DNA from: Ascidia mentula
Lineage: Eukaryota; Chordata; Ascidiacea; Phlebobranchia; Ascidiidae
NCBI GenBank assembly: GCA_947561715.1
Contig: OX387203.1
Location: 6,200,001 to 6,264,000, forward strand
Length of the DNA: 64,000 nucleotides
Direction: 5' to 3'
Numbering within the stretch: the first letter of the stretch is position 1; the number at the start of each line of letters is the position of its first letter. This document shows, piece after piece, positions 38,497 to 50,254 of this stretch. Made by a program: the position numbers and the translations under genes. Below the pieces are notes generated by a model. That model saw only the letters and a list, made by a program, of their open reading frames with translations, was not told the DNA's origin and made no database searches.

Positions 38497-40359
38497 TTAA
38501 AATCTCAAATACTTTTTGATGACGTCTTCTTCATTCTCATCCTTTTCACTGCACGGAACAGGGGTTTCCTCACAGGCGAGAACTTGTTTTTTGGTGTCAG
38601 GACCCCAATTGTAGTAAGTAATTGCTATTTGCGTCCCTGTGGTTTTTGCACAGTACGCAAACACATTGTCTTTTATTGTATTCACTGTGCTCAATCTATC
38701 TGGCAAGAGCATTACACCATCCTTGTCGTATTTAATTAATCCTAATCTTGAACAAGCCCCAATGAAGTGTTGGCAAATAGTTTTTTTAGTTGGCCAAAAC
38801 CTTTTGTGTTTCGTGCAGGGTTGGGAGGTTTGTTTAAACATCTCACCCACAGTGAATGACAGAGTGTTTTTGATTTCCTTAAAGGTTATGATGCCCAGTG
38901 TGGCCAATTCCTCAATTTTGTCAACAAGTCTACTGTCCAACTGGTCACTTTTAGGCAGTACCTGTATCAGTATGCAAAAAAATTACAAAAAATAAATTAA
39001 GTGGCGTCGTGGTCACTATTTACAATTTAATAGTCACTATTTTGGCAGAAATTATGACAATTTATTGGCAGGTTTTTGACAACACAAAATCAGATTATTC
39101 TACTTTCAGTTTAAAATTGTGTTGACAATTCACTATTTATATGTGGTTGTTCAATCCATTGTTCGTTGCATAATAAGGTAGTATGATGTCATAATTGAAC
39201 AGATTTTACCTACCTCACCAAAGCCATGCCCAATATGGGTTTCAGCAGAAGGAAAGGTCACTCTATAAAGATCCTCTTTGCGAATATCTTTGATTCCCAA
39301 TGCCAGGTCATACCTTAAAGTCTGACTCATTAATTTCCTTTTATGAAGTTTGGTATTGGGGGGAATCTACAGCAAATATAATAGACATTTTTTCTGTTGG
39401 ATTGATTTGGTAGTTTTAGAAGCATTTTGCCCCACAGTGTGGCAAAATATTGCAAAACATGGGAGAAAATGAAACACACACAAAGCACTTGCTTAAACAG
39501 GATCATCCTGGTATAATGATAAATTGTGCAATTATACCAGGATGATCCTATTTAACCAAGTGCTTTAGGATGTGCTTTTACTTAAGTCATCATCTACAGT
39601 TGTGGTTTTGAACCACGTACTCAAAAGTATAAGTCATCACTAGCAAAAGTTATCTATATAGCAACTCACACTATAGTCTGGAAATGTTATTGCATGAAGA
39701 ATCTCTACAAAGGCGGGACAATTTGTTTTCTTTGAAGGGTTGGCAGTAATGTAAGGTTTATGTTTTCGTTTTGTCTTTTCCACCTGATGCATAAGTGATA
39801 AAAAGCTTGGAAATATTATTGGTACATGGTAGAAATTTCTAAACAATTACCTGTGATCTCCGTTTTATGTTATATGTTTTGTTGCGATCCTTTGCATGTT
39901 GACACTCAAGTGTAATAACTCTTGAAATTTTGAAGGGAAAGTTGTATACAGAATCCCAACGGATTAGCCCTTTGGCTGTATCTATAAAGCATAAAATTGT
40001 CAGAAAATAGAATGAAAGTTTAATAAACCAGATTTTGCTTACTAAAGGATCTGTTATTGCGTTGATTGTACTTTGTTAGAGTGTCTTTTTCAAACCTTTT
40101 TACTTCTTCATTTGCTTGATCATTTGATGAAACCCACTTTTAAACAGAGAAAATTGGTTTTTATATGCATGTTACACAGCTATTAAAGTATGTTAGTTGG
40201 CAGAATCATTATATTCATACTTGAAGCAGAACCATATGTGCACATTAGCAAAAAGTTTAACTTTCTGATTTACAATCAAACCTATTGCACCTTTTGTGTT
40301 TTTTCCTTATCTTGCAAGGACACAACCACCGTCAGTGGTTTATCACTTTTCGTGTCCAT
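38497..40359 (-). CDS. CARF: CARF/ALS2CR8-domain transcription factor-like protein
   Basis: Six exons in gene order: 40359-40291, 40136-40043, 39981-39851, 39783-39670, 39366-39214, 38961-38497 (TAA), 341 residues with all phases joining. After a short start (MDTKSDKPLTVVVSLQD) the protein shows the CARF pattern: a WD-type strand (IRWDSVYNFPFKISRVI), LECQHAKDR, a Lys/Arg-rich stretch, KKTNCPAFVEI, ITFPDYSIP, RVTFPSAETHIGHGFGE, KIEELATLGI and RFWPTKKTICQHF near the C-terminus. In mammals CARF is a calcium-regulated DNA-binding activator of neuronal genes such as BDNF; CARF-domain families in other animals are mostly uncharacterised and may be partly transposon-derived. Function here is inferred from the domain only. 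The start is the first ATG; the donor after 40291 and the acceptor at 40137 are both clean. Confidence 0.72.
39482..39566 (-). ncRNA. Candidate miRNA-like hairpin in CARF intron
   Basis: Two 36-base arms (39482-39517 and 39531-39566) are inverted copies with only two differences, around a 13-base loop. Read on the minus strand, the CARF sense strand, one difference becomes a G-U pair and the other a G-G mismatch, so pairing is better in the transcribed orientation. Length (85 nt) and stem are in the pre-miRNA range. It could instead be a small inverted-repeat transposon. Confidence 0.4.
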
Positions 40360-42855
40360 TTTGTGGTTTTCAATCTACATTTTCTTCCACCAACTACAGA
40401 AAAATATTGTTTTTAAAGAAATGATTTTGTTGTGAGGGGAATCTGTCGATTTTGGGGAATTAAACATACGATTTCAGATGTAACAACCCCGTAAGTGATA
40501 AAACTTTAATGTGCATTCCATGATTTTGTTCAAAACACAATAAGAAATATATTCAGCGGCACTTCAACAAAAAATTTGGATCATACTGCGTTATATCATA
40601 AAATTTTAGTGACGCATTTACCTTAATACATAGGATTTATGGCTTATTAAACCATTAATTGGTGACGTCCAGTCGCCATCTTGTCCTGTCCTTGCCACTG
40701 GCCTAAAAAGCACCACTCGGTAAACCCCCACATTAGTACACAAAGAGACTATTTACGGAGCTTAAACACAAGCTTTTAACAATCAGAAGAAGTGTAAATC
40801 GCTCAAACAAGCAGTGTGCAATCATTGGCTCTGCGCAAAGCCGGGCCTTTATTTGCTGGCCTTAGTATCTGATTTAAGGAGAACGTTAAAGCATATATTT
40901 GTAGATTGATTTTGATGACTCTGGTAATTTTTTATAGGGACTGATTGCGCGAAGAAACCAACGCATTTGTTTGTTGCATTACGAAAGACTTTTGTGGGAT
41001 AAAATTTATGGTTTAGAGAAAAGTAGTTACGCCATCCGACTTGAGAATTGATTCTGGGAATCATTTCCCATTCTGTTGCAATTTGGCCCTGAAGATTTCC
41101 ACCTTATTATATATATATAACAACTGTCTAGGAAACTTTCGTTTCAGGTTAAAATCTTTCAGTCTTCTTTAATTAGACATATATAATTCGCTTCGTTAAA
41201 AGCATCATCAGTGTCTATAAAAGCAAATTAAGAATTAGGTTCAAATAAAATAAAGTAAAGGCTCTCCACTACCTAACAACACGCCCTTTACACAACTAAA
41301 AACCTGCCACATGCAACGGGTAGACGCGTTGAGAAACCACGGATAAGATAAGGACGCAGGAAAAAAGTAAAATACGCCATCCGACAGTAGAAACTTTTTT
41401 GAAAGAAACTCTACATTACTGAAACACCCCCATGCAAGCAAAATTATTGCAGCACTTCGCATGGCTGGTAAATTCACTCACGTGGGTAGCAACACGTGAC
41501 ACTAGGTATATAAACAAACGCCCCAGACTTAAAAGACATTTTGTCTTGTATGCGAACGACTTGCGTATGTTTGTAAACTAGCCTATATGCAAAGCAAATG
41601 TTCCAAAAGCAAGCTAAAAGTCTATAATTTGTGTATTTTGAGGAAAGGAAAAGAATTATTTCAGAAAGTGAGTACGTTATTGAAATACCTTACAAATAGC
41701 GCACAGCAGTTAGGCTACATTGAAACATGCATATGGAGATATCATAAATTAGTTCTATTTCTTGTTCAGTTGGTTTGTTAGTTTAGAAAAAATCGTAAAC
41801 GAAAACAGAAATACTGCATAGGCCTACACTTTTATGCGAATATTGCTTATAAACGACACCACCAAATTTAGTTACATGTAAGTATTCTATGTACAGCCAT
41901 TGGAAAACGGCCACCGAACAACATCAGGGCAGACTACTACATGCATTCCAACATCAAGCTGATTACAAGCGAACTCAACGCAAGCACCAATCCAGCACTT
42001 AATAGATAATAGATAGACGTAAGGGACATACCGATGGTATGGAAACGCCAGGTCTCACCCGAGGCAATTCCGTCGCGCGCCGCGCAAATGCTAATTGTCA
42101 GCACACTTGGCAAGAATGAGGAGTTTTTCAATTGGAATGCACAGGCAAGTCGTTAAGATATCTTTTCAGTATATTTTCAGATTAGTGATGCCGAATTGTT
42201 GAAACCACAACGATTAACGAGTATGAACGACAAATATGACAGGTCATTCCGTTTTTACGCAAATGTTAATGTTTACGAACACACTTGGTGGATGCTTCGG
42301 ATTCCCCTTTATATGAAAACGTAACTGTTAAAACGAAGGACATTGAACAGTGACAAGTTTCTTTTTCCGAGCTTATATTATTCAACAAATTGTTTGGTGA
42401 TGAGAAACTGCACAACGATGTTTACCATTCTCAGGTAAAGTACATAAAATATATATTGAAATTTTGACAAACATATTTATCTAGACTAAATCTTGTAGGA
42501 AGTTACAACTATAAGTTATACACTATAGTGTGTTATAATAGATTCTCGTTCAATTTCATCCTATTGCCAAATGTAGATGATATTAATTGGAAAAGTGTTT
42601 GATACAGCACGAGGAGTGATCCTTGACTTTCCATCAACAATTTATAGTGTCAATTATATGTACAGTAGACCCAGGTCTGTATTCACGGGCTTGTGTGTTT
42701 ACCATGTTTCCATAAGGTTACAAATGTGACAGGAGAACACAAAATCTTACAAAAACAAACGTAAGATTGAATAAATTACATTTGTTAGTAGTAAACCGCA
42801 TTAACACACATGGTATTGCGTTGAACGAGTCCAGCTTAAATTTTCTTCATCTCAA
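40360..42855. other. Intergenic between CARF and receptor A
   Basis: CARF promoter region, then the 3' flank of receptor A. ORFs at 41241-41477 and 41937-42131 (minus; the latter with a hydrophobic stretch) have no recognisable family. The segment at 41110-41220, with GAAACTTTCG and AGCATCATCAG, resembles retroposon tails seen elsewhere but was not resolved. Confidence 0.35.
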
Positions 42856-45800
42856 TTAATCTCCCAGGTATTCGTTTTCCACATTCGTGTCTTTGATTTG
42901 AATGCTTTCGTAAACATGCTGTAACACAAGTTGGGTCAACGTAAAGATACAGAAGATATGTAGCTGTAAACAGCTAAAAAACGAAATTATGAATGGAGGA
43001 GGGCTTTGTCGTAGAAAAATGCTTTAACCTTTGATATTTTTGTTTTCTATAGGAGAACTTGTTTGACCAAACCTGACCGAGAGTGTTTGTATTTACTGAG
43101 CTTCGCAAAAGCAAACTCACTTCTTTGTTTTTCTCTTGAACTGGTGCAAAGATAAGGTAACCGTTGGCATCTGAAAACACGCAGAAAAGTAATTTGACAA
43201 ACATTCTTGAATAATTTCTGCTACCTACCAGTTTTAATATCCACGACTTCCGTTGGTTTTTCTACTCGTTGTGGTAGGTCGATTGCCTTAATATACAAAA
43301 CACGCAAGAGGTTTTAATTACTGTCTCTATAACGCAGAATTTCAAGGTTTGATTGAAGTCTATGGGATTCAACATCAATGATTTTGTGTACTAGATGCAC
43401 AGAACACTGGATTGCTATCAGCGTTTCCGGTTAGTAGATAGAACCCAAAGACTGTTGCTTTTTCTTAATATGAAGCTTGGTAATATGTTCACGAATGCAA
43501 CAAGTACAGCGAGACTGCGCTAAGCTTCGAGATTTACGTGTAAAAAACAAAGGTATTTATTACTTGGTCCTGGTTTCTGGTTCGTCGGATTGCGGGAGAA
43601 GAAACTTGGAAAGGAAAAGGACGTTCAGCTTTCTCTGAGGTAAATATTGTTAAAGCTGGTTTGGTTTTCCAAGTTTTGGTCAGTTATGAAGACAATAACA
43701 CAACATATAGCTATAATCGGAACGTCGTCGAAACAACATACTTTTTTACACCAATAGAACAAGTTAAACCTACCACGTGAACGCTTTTTTTTGAACCGAT
43801 AGTAGAACAAGGCGGCGCCAATGAGCACCAAATTTGCAGCAACAGAGACCGCAACAGCAACTGGTATAGCGAATGATTCGTTTGCAGCAACAGTGGCAGG
43901 TTTCGCATCAAAGGTGCTGGGTTGCGGGACAACTGTAGTTGGATTTGTAGCAACAGTAGTGACGGGGTACATAGTAACGGTGGTTTGGTTTGTAGCAACG
44001 GTAGTGATGGGGTTTGTAACAACTGTTGTAGTCATTGCTATGGTAACGTGAAGTTGGAAAGAAGTTTCGTAGATGGCTGATGACACATTGATTATGTAGA
44101 TGCCGTTGTCCACGAAATTTGTCTTGAATTTGGCAAGAAAAAAAAGGTGTTAATTGTTTTTATCGGCTGAATGAAAAGTTGATGTAAAATGGGTTAAACA
44201 TTTAACACCAGTAAAAATTGCCAAACAGAATTATTAATTATGAGATGTTTTAGTTTAATTTTGAAAATGAAAGCCCAAGCTAAAATGCTGTTATTCATTA
44301 GTAAACGTTTCGAACACTAACTGCGTTCATCATCAGTACTACAATGATTGCATGCAAGAAAAGCTACGGGGTAATAAAGGACTGAGCAGGCAGAAGGGAA
44401 ACAGCAGCAGCAACAACGCGCAACAAGCCAGAGGCATGTCACGTGACAACAACATGGTGGCACAGCAGCGACGTCATCCTTAGCAATGTGTCAGCATTTT
44501 AGCTTTGGCTTTCATTTTCAAAGGTATAAACTCCAAATATTTTAGTTTAATGATTTTCAGTTTAAATTTATTTTGTCCACAAAGGAAGATTTATCTTAAT
44601 CAAGTAGTTTGCACCAACCTTTGTTAAAACGAGGGTGTGTATTTCTCCGCGAGGCAACGCGCTTGTCGTGACGTCCTTTGATGAGCTTTTTCCTACACAG
44701 TGGCAGCAGATGACAAACGTTGCGCTCAGTAGTCTACGTTCTGTTTTTTCTTACCTGGTTGGAAAAGAACAACTTTGATGGGAGCTGGGTTTGCGTAAAA
44801 TTCGATAGAACAATTCTTGACACGACTTGATGCGAAGTCGCAGGAGTTTGCACTTGCATTTGTGTAAGGAGCATCTGCATGCAACATCATTTTTACATTA
44901 CATTCATTGTCCGCGAAGACAAATATTTGTCAGAAATAGGCGATTTTATTCTTAAATCCTTCTAAATTTGCTAACTTTCTTGCTACAATTTTACCAATGG
45001 GTTTCAGAATAATTTGCTTTGCTTTTATGTTTTTACCTTCTCCTTTGAAAAGTCAGTTTTTTTAGAAGTAGTAAACTGAAACTGAAATCACACGTATATA
45101 TTTGCTAATTTTGACCTTGATCAGATTGTTTTTGCGAAAGGAATATTACTGTTCCTTTTTCCAGGTTATTTTGTTTGTTTTTCCTGCTTTTTGAAAAGCT
45201 TGAAAACAGTTGGGATGTAAGAAATGGACTCTCAGTCTTCCTTAATTTCAATTACAATGTTTTGTAACAATAGCACCCAACTTACAGGAGACGTTCAGCA
45301 ATATGGAGTGGGATCTTCCAGCATTTGGGTGGAGTAGAGTATAGTTGGATATCGCTTGACATGTCACAGTCTTACCATTTAGTTCCCTGGCCATCCTAAT
45401 AGAAATGTTTGTTTCTTTACTCTGAAACGCGAAAGACACAATTATAGGGACATTGTTTGTGTGTAATTGTTATGCAGGGGGAGCGTACGAAGACCGTATA
45501 TATTAAATGCATTTAGGTTTTGTCAGTATAGATATACCTTAAATTCTAGGTTGATGAAAATAAACGTAAAATTTACACTTAGAAAACTCAAATAATATTG
45601 CAATCAATATAACTGCCAACACCTCTCAAAATGCCCAACGCTCCAAGCTTAATGAGAAGTAAACGGGGAGAATTAAACTCCACGCTTAACGATATAGATT
45701 CGTTCACTCATCCACCTACCTCTAGAGCATTGTTGTTCACCATAAACCGCACTGACGTCACCGGGGGAAATACGTCATTGGCGTACTTGCAGAAAAATGA

Positions 45801-48618
45801 CGCGCTTTTATTGCTCATGTGATACTTTGAACCGATCAAACTGACCGACGGTGCTACGTTACAAAAAGAAAAATTTGCGTGGAAACTTTGCCAAAACTGC
45901 CGTGCAAAAATTTGACAACGAGCACAGAGCGGAAACGCGTTGTTATTCAAAACAGTTTAAAATATCATACAAACGTTTACGATACACACTACGCCAAATT
46001 ATCCTAGTCATGCCGGAAAAATCGGTCCAGTCGGGATTGTCACGAAATTTTATATATACCCAACACATGAACTGCAAAACGTTTGTAATTATCTTTTTAA
46101 AACTGATCAACGCGACAACAATACTAACGAGTTACCCTTCCAACATGTCATATAATCCTGTCCTTCCCATTCAGCAGAGTTCATGCAGGTCGTTCTGTTT
46201 GACGTCACAAGCTGCTGTACGTCAGATCTATGAAGAACGCCGCCTTCTCTGCACTGATATTGGCCCAGTGATCCGTATATGTTGGATGCAGCGACCACAG
46301 ACAAATCTGTGTTGATCGTTGAAGGGCAATCTTACAACACAAAAGAAAAGCAAATATAATGTGCAGATTATTATATTTAAGAAGGTATGAAACGTTATGT
46401 TTAAGGGAATATGAGTGGATCTCCCACTGATCAAAGTTCAAATGAACTGACCCCACTAATCAAAAAAAGACGACTTAATGTTAATAAGTTTTAATAGGCA
46501 CTCTGCTCTAAAATAGGGACTGTGTGTTTAACACCATGTGTGTTCCTATGCCACAATGCAGTGATTATTATAGGTGGTAATAAAGGCTTCCATATGAGGT
46601 ACCATATAGTGTAACGCAAAAATTACTGAGTTTGTGCGTCTGGCCTTGTGAGAACACGTAGGAGAACGAAAATAAAAGGAAAACAAACAATGTTACTGAC
46701 GTTTTTGGATTTTTAGTCAACTGACGAAACACAAAAATTTTTGGGAAACACTGCGATATTGGGAAACCCTTTGAAAACTAACTTTGAACGTTAAGTCTTA
46801 GTTGAAAATATTCTTTCGTGGTTCCATATATTCTGACGAGAGTTCCATTTTCACTTTCAGGAATTTTAATTGCCCTCATCGTAAAATTAGTAACGGAGGA
46901 TCCAAAACTCCTAGACGTGGCTATGTTCCTAAAAATAAAAAAAATTATATATTACAGAATGATGTGGTTTGGTTTCTGATGGTGAAACAGTTTATGTCAC
47001 ATACGTCTTTTCGCAACGAGTCCTAGGAGTAAATCTTACCAGGAGAATTGGACTGAACTTCCAGAAGGAGCAAACCCACGAGAGAATTGCACGTCACCAT
47101 TGCTAGTAATTTGCAATTGTACACTAAATATTCCGCCTTTGCTCCATCTTATGATGTCGTTAAAACCGTTGCCGTTCTCGATTCTCGTGGTAAATGTGAA
47201 GTTCCCGCCAATAACTTGTTTAGGCCATGGGCTTGTTTCCACCACAGTGAGGTTTAAGTAAGGATCACCAAAGAATTCTGGAAAGTTAGGAGGAATAGTT
47301 TTTGGGGCCTGACTCAAACCATAGCTAAACCTTTATTTAGGAATTTTAAATGCAAAATTTCCATAATCTGTTGTAGTAATTGTTATGAAGAAAATTTAGA
47401 GAACACAAACGTAACAAAGTTGTTTGAGACATTTGTGTTACTCAATATATATATTCACATTTGTCAAAACACAACAACACATTCTCGCTTATGGTTAGAA
47501 ACTCAACCGTACACGTACTTTCAAGGTTCAACCTAAATTGAAAATATTGTTTCGTGCTTCCAAATATTTCCACAAGTGTTCCGTTTTCAGTTTGCCTGAT
47601 TCCGACCAATTTCATTGAGAAATAAGTAACTGAAGATGCAGTAGATGCATTTGACGTTATGTTCCTAGAAAATTGTTGGGTGGATTAAAGAAAATGGTTT
47701 CTGAACAAAATTCGGCGGACTCGATTTGCATCACAGTTACTTATGTTGTGAGTAACCCGCAACTGTATGTGTCATCATTCTTTGCTTGCAACATAATCTG
47801 GTGACTAAGATAATGTGTTACATGTTATTGGCTAGAATTCCTAAAACAACAGAAAAATGAATCCAGACAAAACATATGTAGCCAAAAATTAAATTCCAAC
47901 GTTTGTAATCACGTGTTTACAATATACTGTTTATAATCAACAATTCCATCGCGATTCGATCTTACCATGACACCTGAACTGAGCTTCCAGTCGGAGAATC
48001 GCCACGAGCGTAATGCACGGCACCAATGCTGGAAATCTCTAGTCGGCTAACATTTACTCCTCCCTTACTCCAAGTTATGACGTCACTGAAACCGTTGCCA
48101 TTTTCGATTTTCGCGATGACCGTAAAATTTCCTCCGATCATTTGCTTCGGCCATGGGCGAGTTTCCACTATAGTGACGTTTAAGTAAGGATTGCCGACGG
48201 TGTATTCTAAAAGAAAGTACAATTTCGTTGTTGCAAATTGCCAGACTCAGACCGTGGAGAAAATTAGGGCCATCAATGATCGGTTCACCTGAAGGATAGT
48301 ATAGATTGGGTTGTTTGTTTTATGTAGTCAAAAAATACAAAAAAAACACCTTATATCCCGTTGTTACGCTTCAAATCGTTTGGAAAACACAACGTGTATT
48401 TAATTCTAAACATATTGTAATCATGAGATTGACTTTCATATGCACATTAACCCTTTCCTTTACTTTCAGTCATTTGCAGTCACAGTATTACTCTTATCGT
48501 AGCTGTACAGCTAAAGCAACTGAATTTGTAAGTAGACATTTACACAAAACTACACACAACGGTATTTATTACCTGCAAGAAGCAGTAGATATACTGGAAA
48601 CAATATCATAACATTCAT
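42856..48618 (-). CDS. Ig/sushi type I membrane receptor A
   Basis: Fifteen exons, 678 residues, all phases joining: 48618-48573, 48206-47966, 47664-47519, 47277-47040, 46928-46783, 46330-46136, 45853-45720, 45421-45286, 44874-44755, 44692-44619, 44122-43774, 43604-43564, 43286-43229, 43170-43121, 42918-42856. Order: signal peptide MNVMILFPVYLLLLAG; two tandem Ig-like units each of two exons (PYLNVTIVETRPWPKQ and PYLNLTVVETSPWPKQ) with a Trp in the C strand but no cysteines; a sushi/CCP domain with four cysteines (NCPSTIN, YQC, TTC, MTCWK); a C2 Ig domain (SASFFCKYANDVFPP, TVTCQAIS); a two-cysteine unit (NSCDFASS, KNCSIEFY); a Thr-rich stalk; one transmembrane helix (IPVAVAVSVAANLVLIGAAL) and a basic stop-transfer. 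The tail ends HVYESIQIKDTNVENEYLGD. A recognition or adhesion receptor is inferred; no orthologue recognised. Confidence 0.8.
43890..44040 (-). repeat. Thr-rich tandem repeat in receptor A stalk
   Basis: About two and a half copies of a roughly 16-residue unit with TTVATN[Q/P]TTV. Absent from receptor B, whose TM exon is 123 bases shorter. Likely mucin-like and O-glycosylated. Confidence 0.6.
44261..44521. mobile_element. Inverted-repeat element (MITE-like), 261 bp
   Basis: Terminal inverted repeats of 30 bases at 44261-44290 and 44492-44521 differ at one position. TTTTAGTTTAAT occurs on both sides a little further out (about 44249 and 44541). The element holds the CGTTTCGAACACTAACTGCG motif found again at 22390-22456. 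It lies in an intron of receptor A. Confidence 0.65.
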
Positions 48619-50254
48619 TAAAATATTCTTTAATTTTCCAATAAGCTTCTCAAATAAACTAGTTTCTCGTCAATAAACGCTACAACGCAGTATATGACAT
48701 TCCAACATAGGTCTGATTTGCCAATATAACCCACACTACTGTGAAAAACACATGACTAACCCAGCAACCGCCTACAGGTGAATATGCGGGCAATAGCAAC
48801 TTGATGAGGTCATAAGATTTATGAAATCACAATCAAACCTTTACCTTGGTAACTAATAAATTCACTGATCATGATTTCTAACGATGTCAAATTCGTTATC
48901 AATAAGTAATAAGAAATACTGTTTGTAAAAAATCAAATACTTTTAATTAATACCAGCAATGTTTGAATCAAAACTTTTTGGCATAATATGTTTTTTCTTT
49001 AGTTGTGTGCTGTCAGACCGCTTGATGAAACCTGATTGCTATATTTCGGGCAGTATTTTCTTCACAACCATGGGATAACTTTAGTAAACATGCTTGTTTG
49101 ACGGGAGCACTTCAAACGCACCATGCATTGTATTTGTTTTGTGAGGTGTGCAAGTCCCAATTAAGCCTGTGGGCGACCGGGCAAGTTCCGGTGCGTGGCA
49201 GTGCAGTATACGAAACGCTGGGCGCGTTGATGTGGTTGGTAAAACTGTTTTTAACTTAGCTGTTGATTTTATCATAGGTTGTGGGGACCTAATTCCAAAT
49301 ATTACGCTTATTTTTAGCAAGATAAACGCCAGCTTCATTTCAGCACCTAATATACAGTCTAAACAAGGACGGTGCCATTGGTTTTGATCTTAAATTTCAA
49401 CTTTTCCGTTGGGCTCGCAATAGTAATCCTACAATTGCAGAAACGTGGATGTCAAACCATTTTTGTAAAGTAATTAATATCTCCTAAGTATATTTGAATG
49501 TGGAAAATGTCGATGTTAGACCAAAAACGGCAGACGAGCAATAAGCTGCATAACTGATGATCACGGAAGGTTGAGTCTCTGTTTAAACACATATGCCGGT
49601 ACTGTTAATGTTTGTCAAGAAAACAACCAGGTGGGTGCACCGGAATTTTCTGGTGAGTGGGTGCTTACTTTGTGTGGTTTTGTTGCTGAAGAAACACACG
49701 TAAGCAGAAGTTAGAAGCTATGTCGCAAGTGCGTTTTGGTTTGCGACTAATGTGGTACTGCACCCACGAAACAACAAAACGACATGAGATCGAATGGATG
49801 CTTTTCTGTATATACTACTAATTTTATTATGTAGGACGGTTGTACTTCAACAGGATGATTTAGGGAAAAACACCTGTCTTTAGTGTAGGACATGTTTTTA
49901 ACTTGCTGATTGATTTCATGTTAGACAAACTTATCCATAATAACCTTGTGTAGTTTGAAATAAGACGGCTGTGCCAACCGTGTCAAATATACGGCGTTTT
50001 GCTATTTGCAGAATTTTTGGTGCCACTGAACGTGTGGAATAGTGGTGTAAAAACAAAACGTCTATAGCTGTATGTTTTGTAGCTACAAGATTGTCAGCGA
50101 AGTGCGGTTTGCATGTTTTTTTAATCTTGCCTTTGCCAATCATCACAAATTGAAGCGAAAAAAAAATTATGTTGCACAAAATAAAACAAACCCAAAAAGT
50201 ATGTACATAAACTTTGCGGTTAAATAAACAAAGCTCAATACTTTCCACACAAGT
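48619..50254. other. Spacer between receptors A and B
   Basis: Receptor A promoter and receptor B 3' flank. A minus-strand open frame at 49081-49338 starts with a hydrophobic stretch (MKLAFILLKISVIFGI) and could be a small secreted protein, but there is no supporting family. Confidence 0.35.

Noticed and set aside
42856-43170. ITAM or ITIM in the receptor tails
   Set aside because: Second tyrosine lacks Leu/Ile at +3 and the -2 position is not hydrophobic, so neither consensus is met.
43711-44022. Leu-rich minus ORF in another frame over the receptor A TM exon
   Set aside because: Shadow of the Thr-rich coding repeat.
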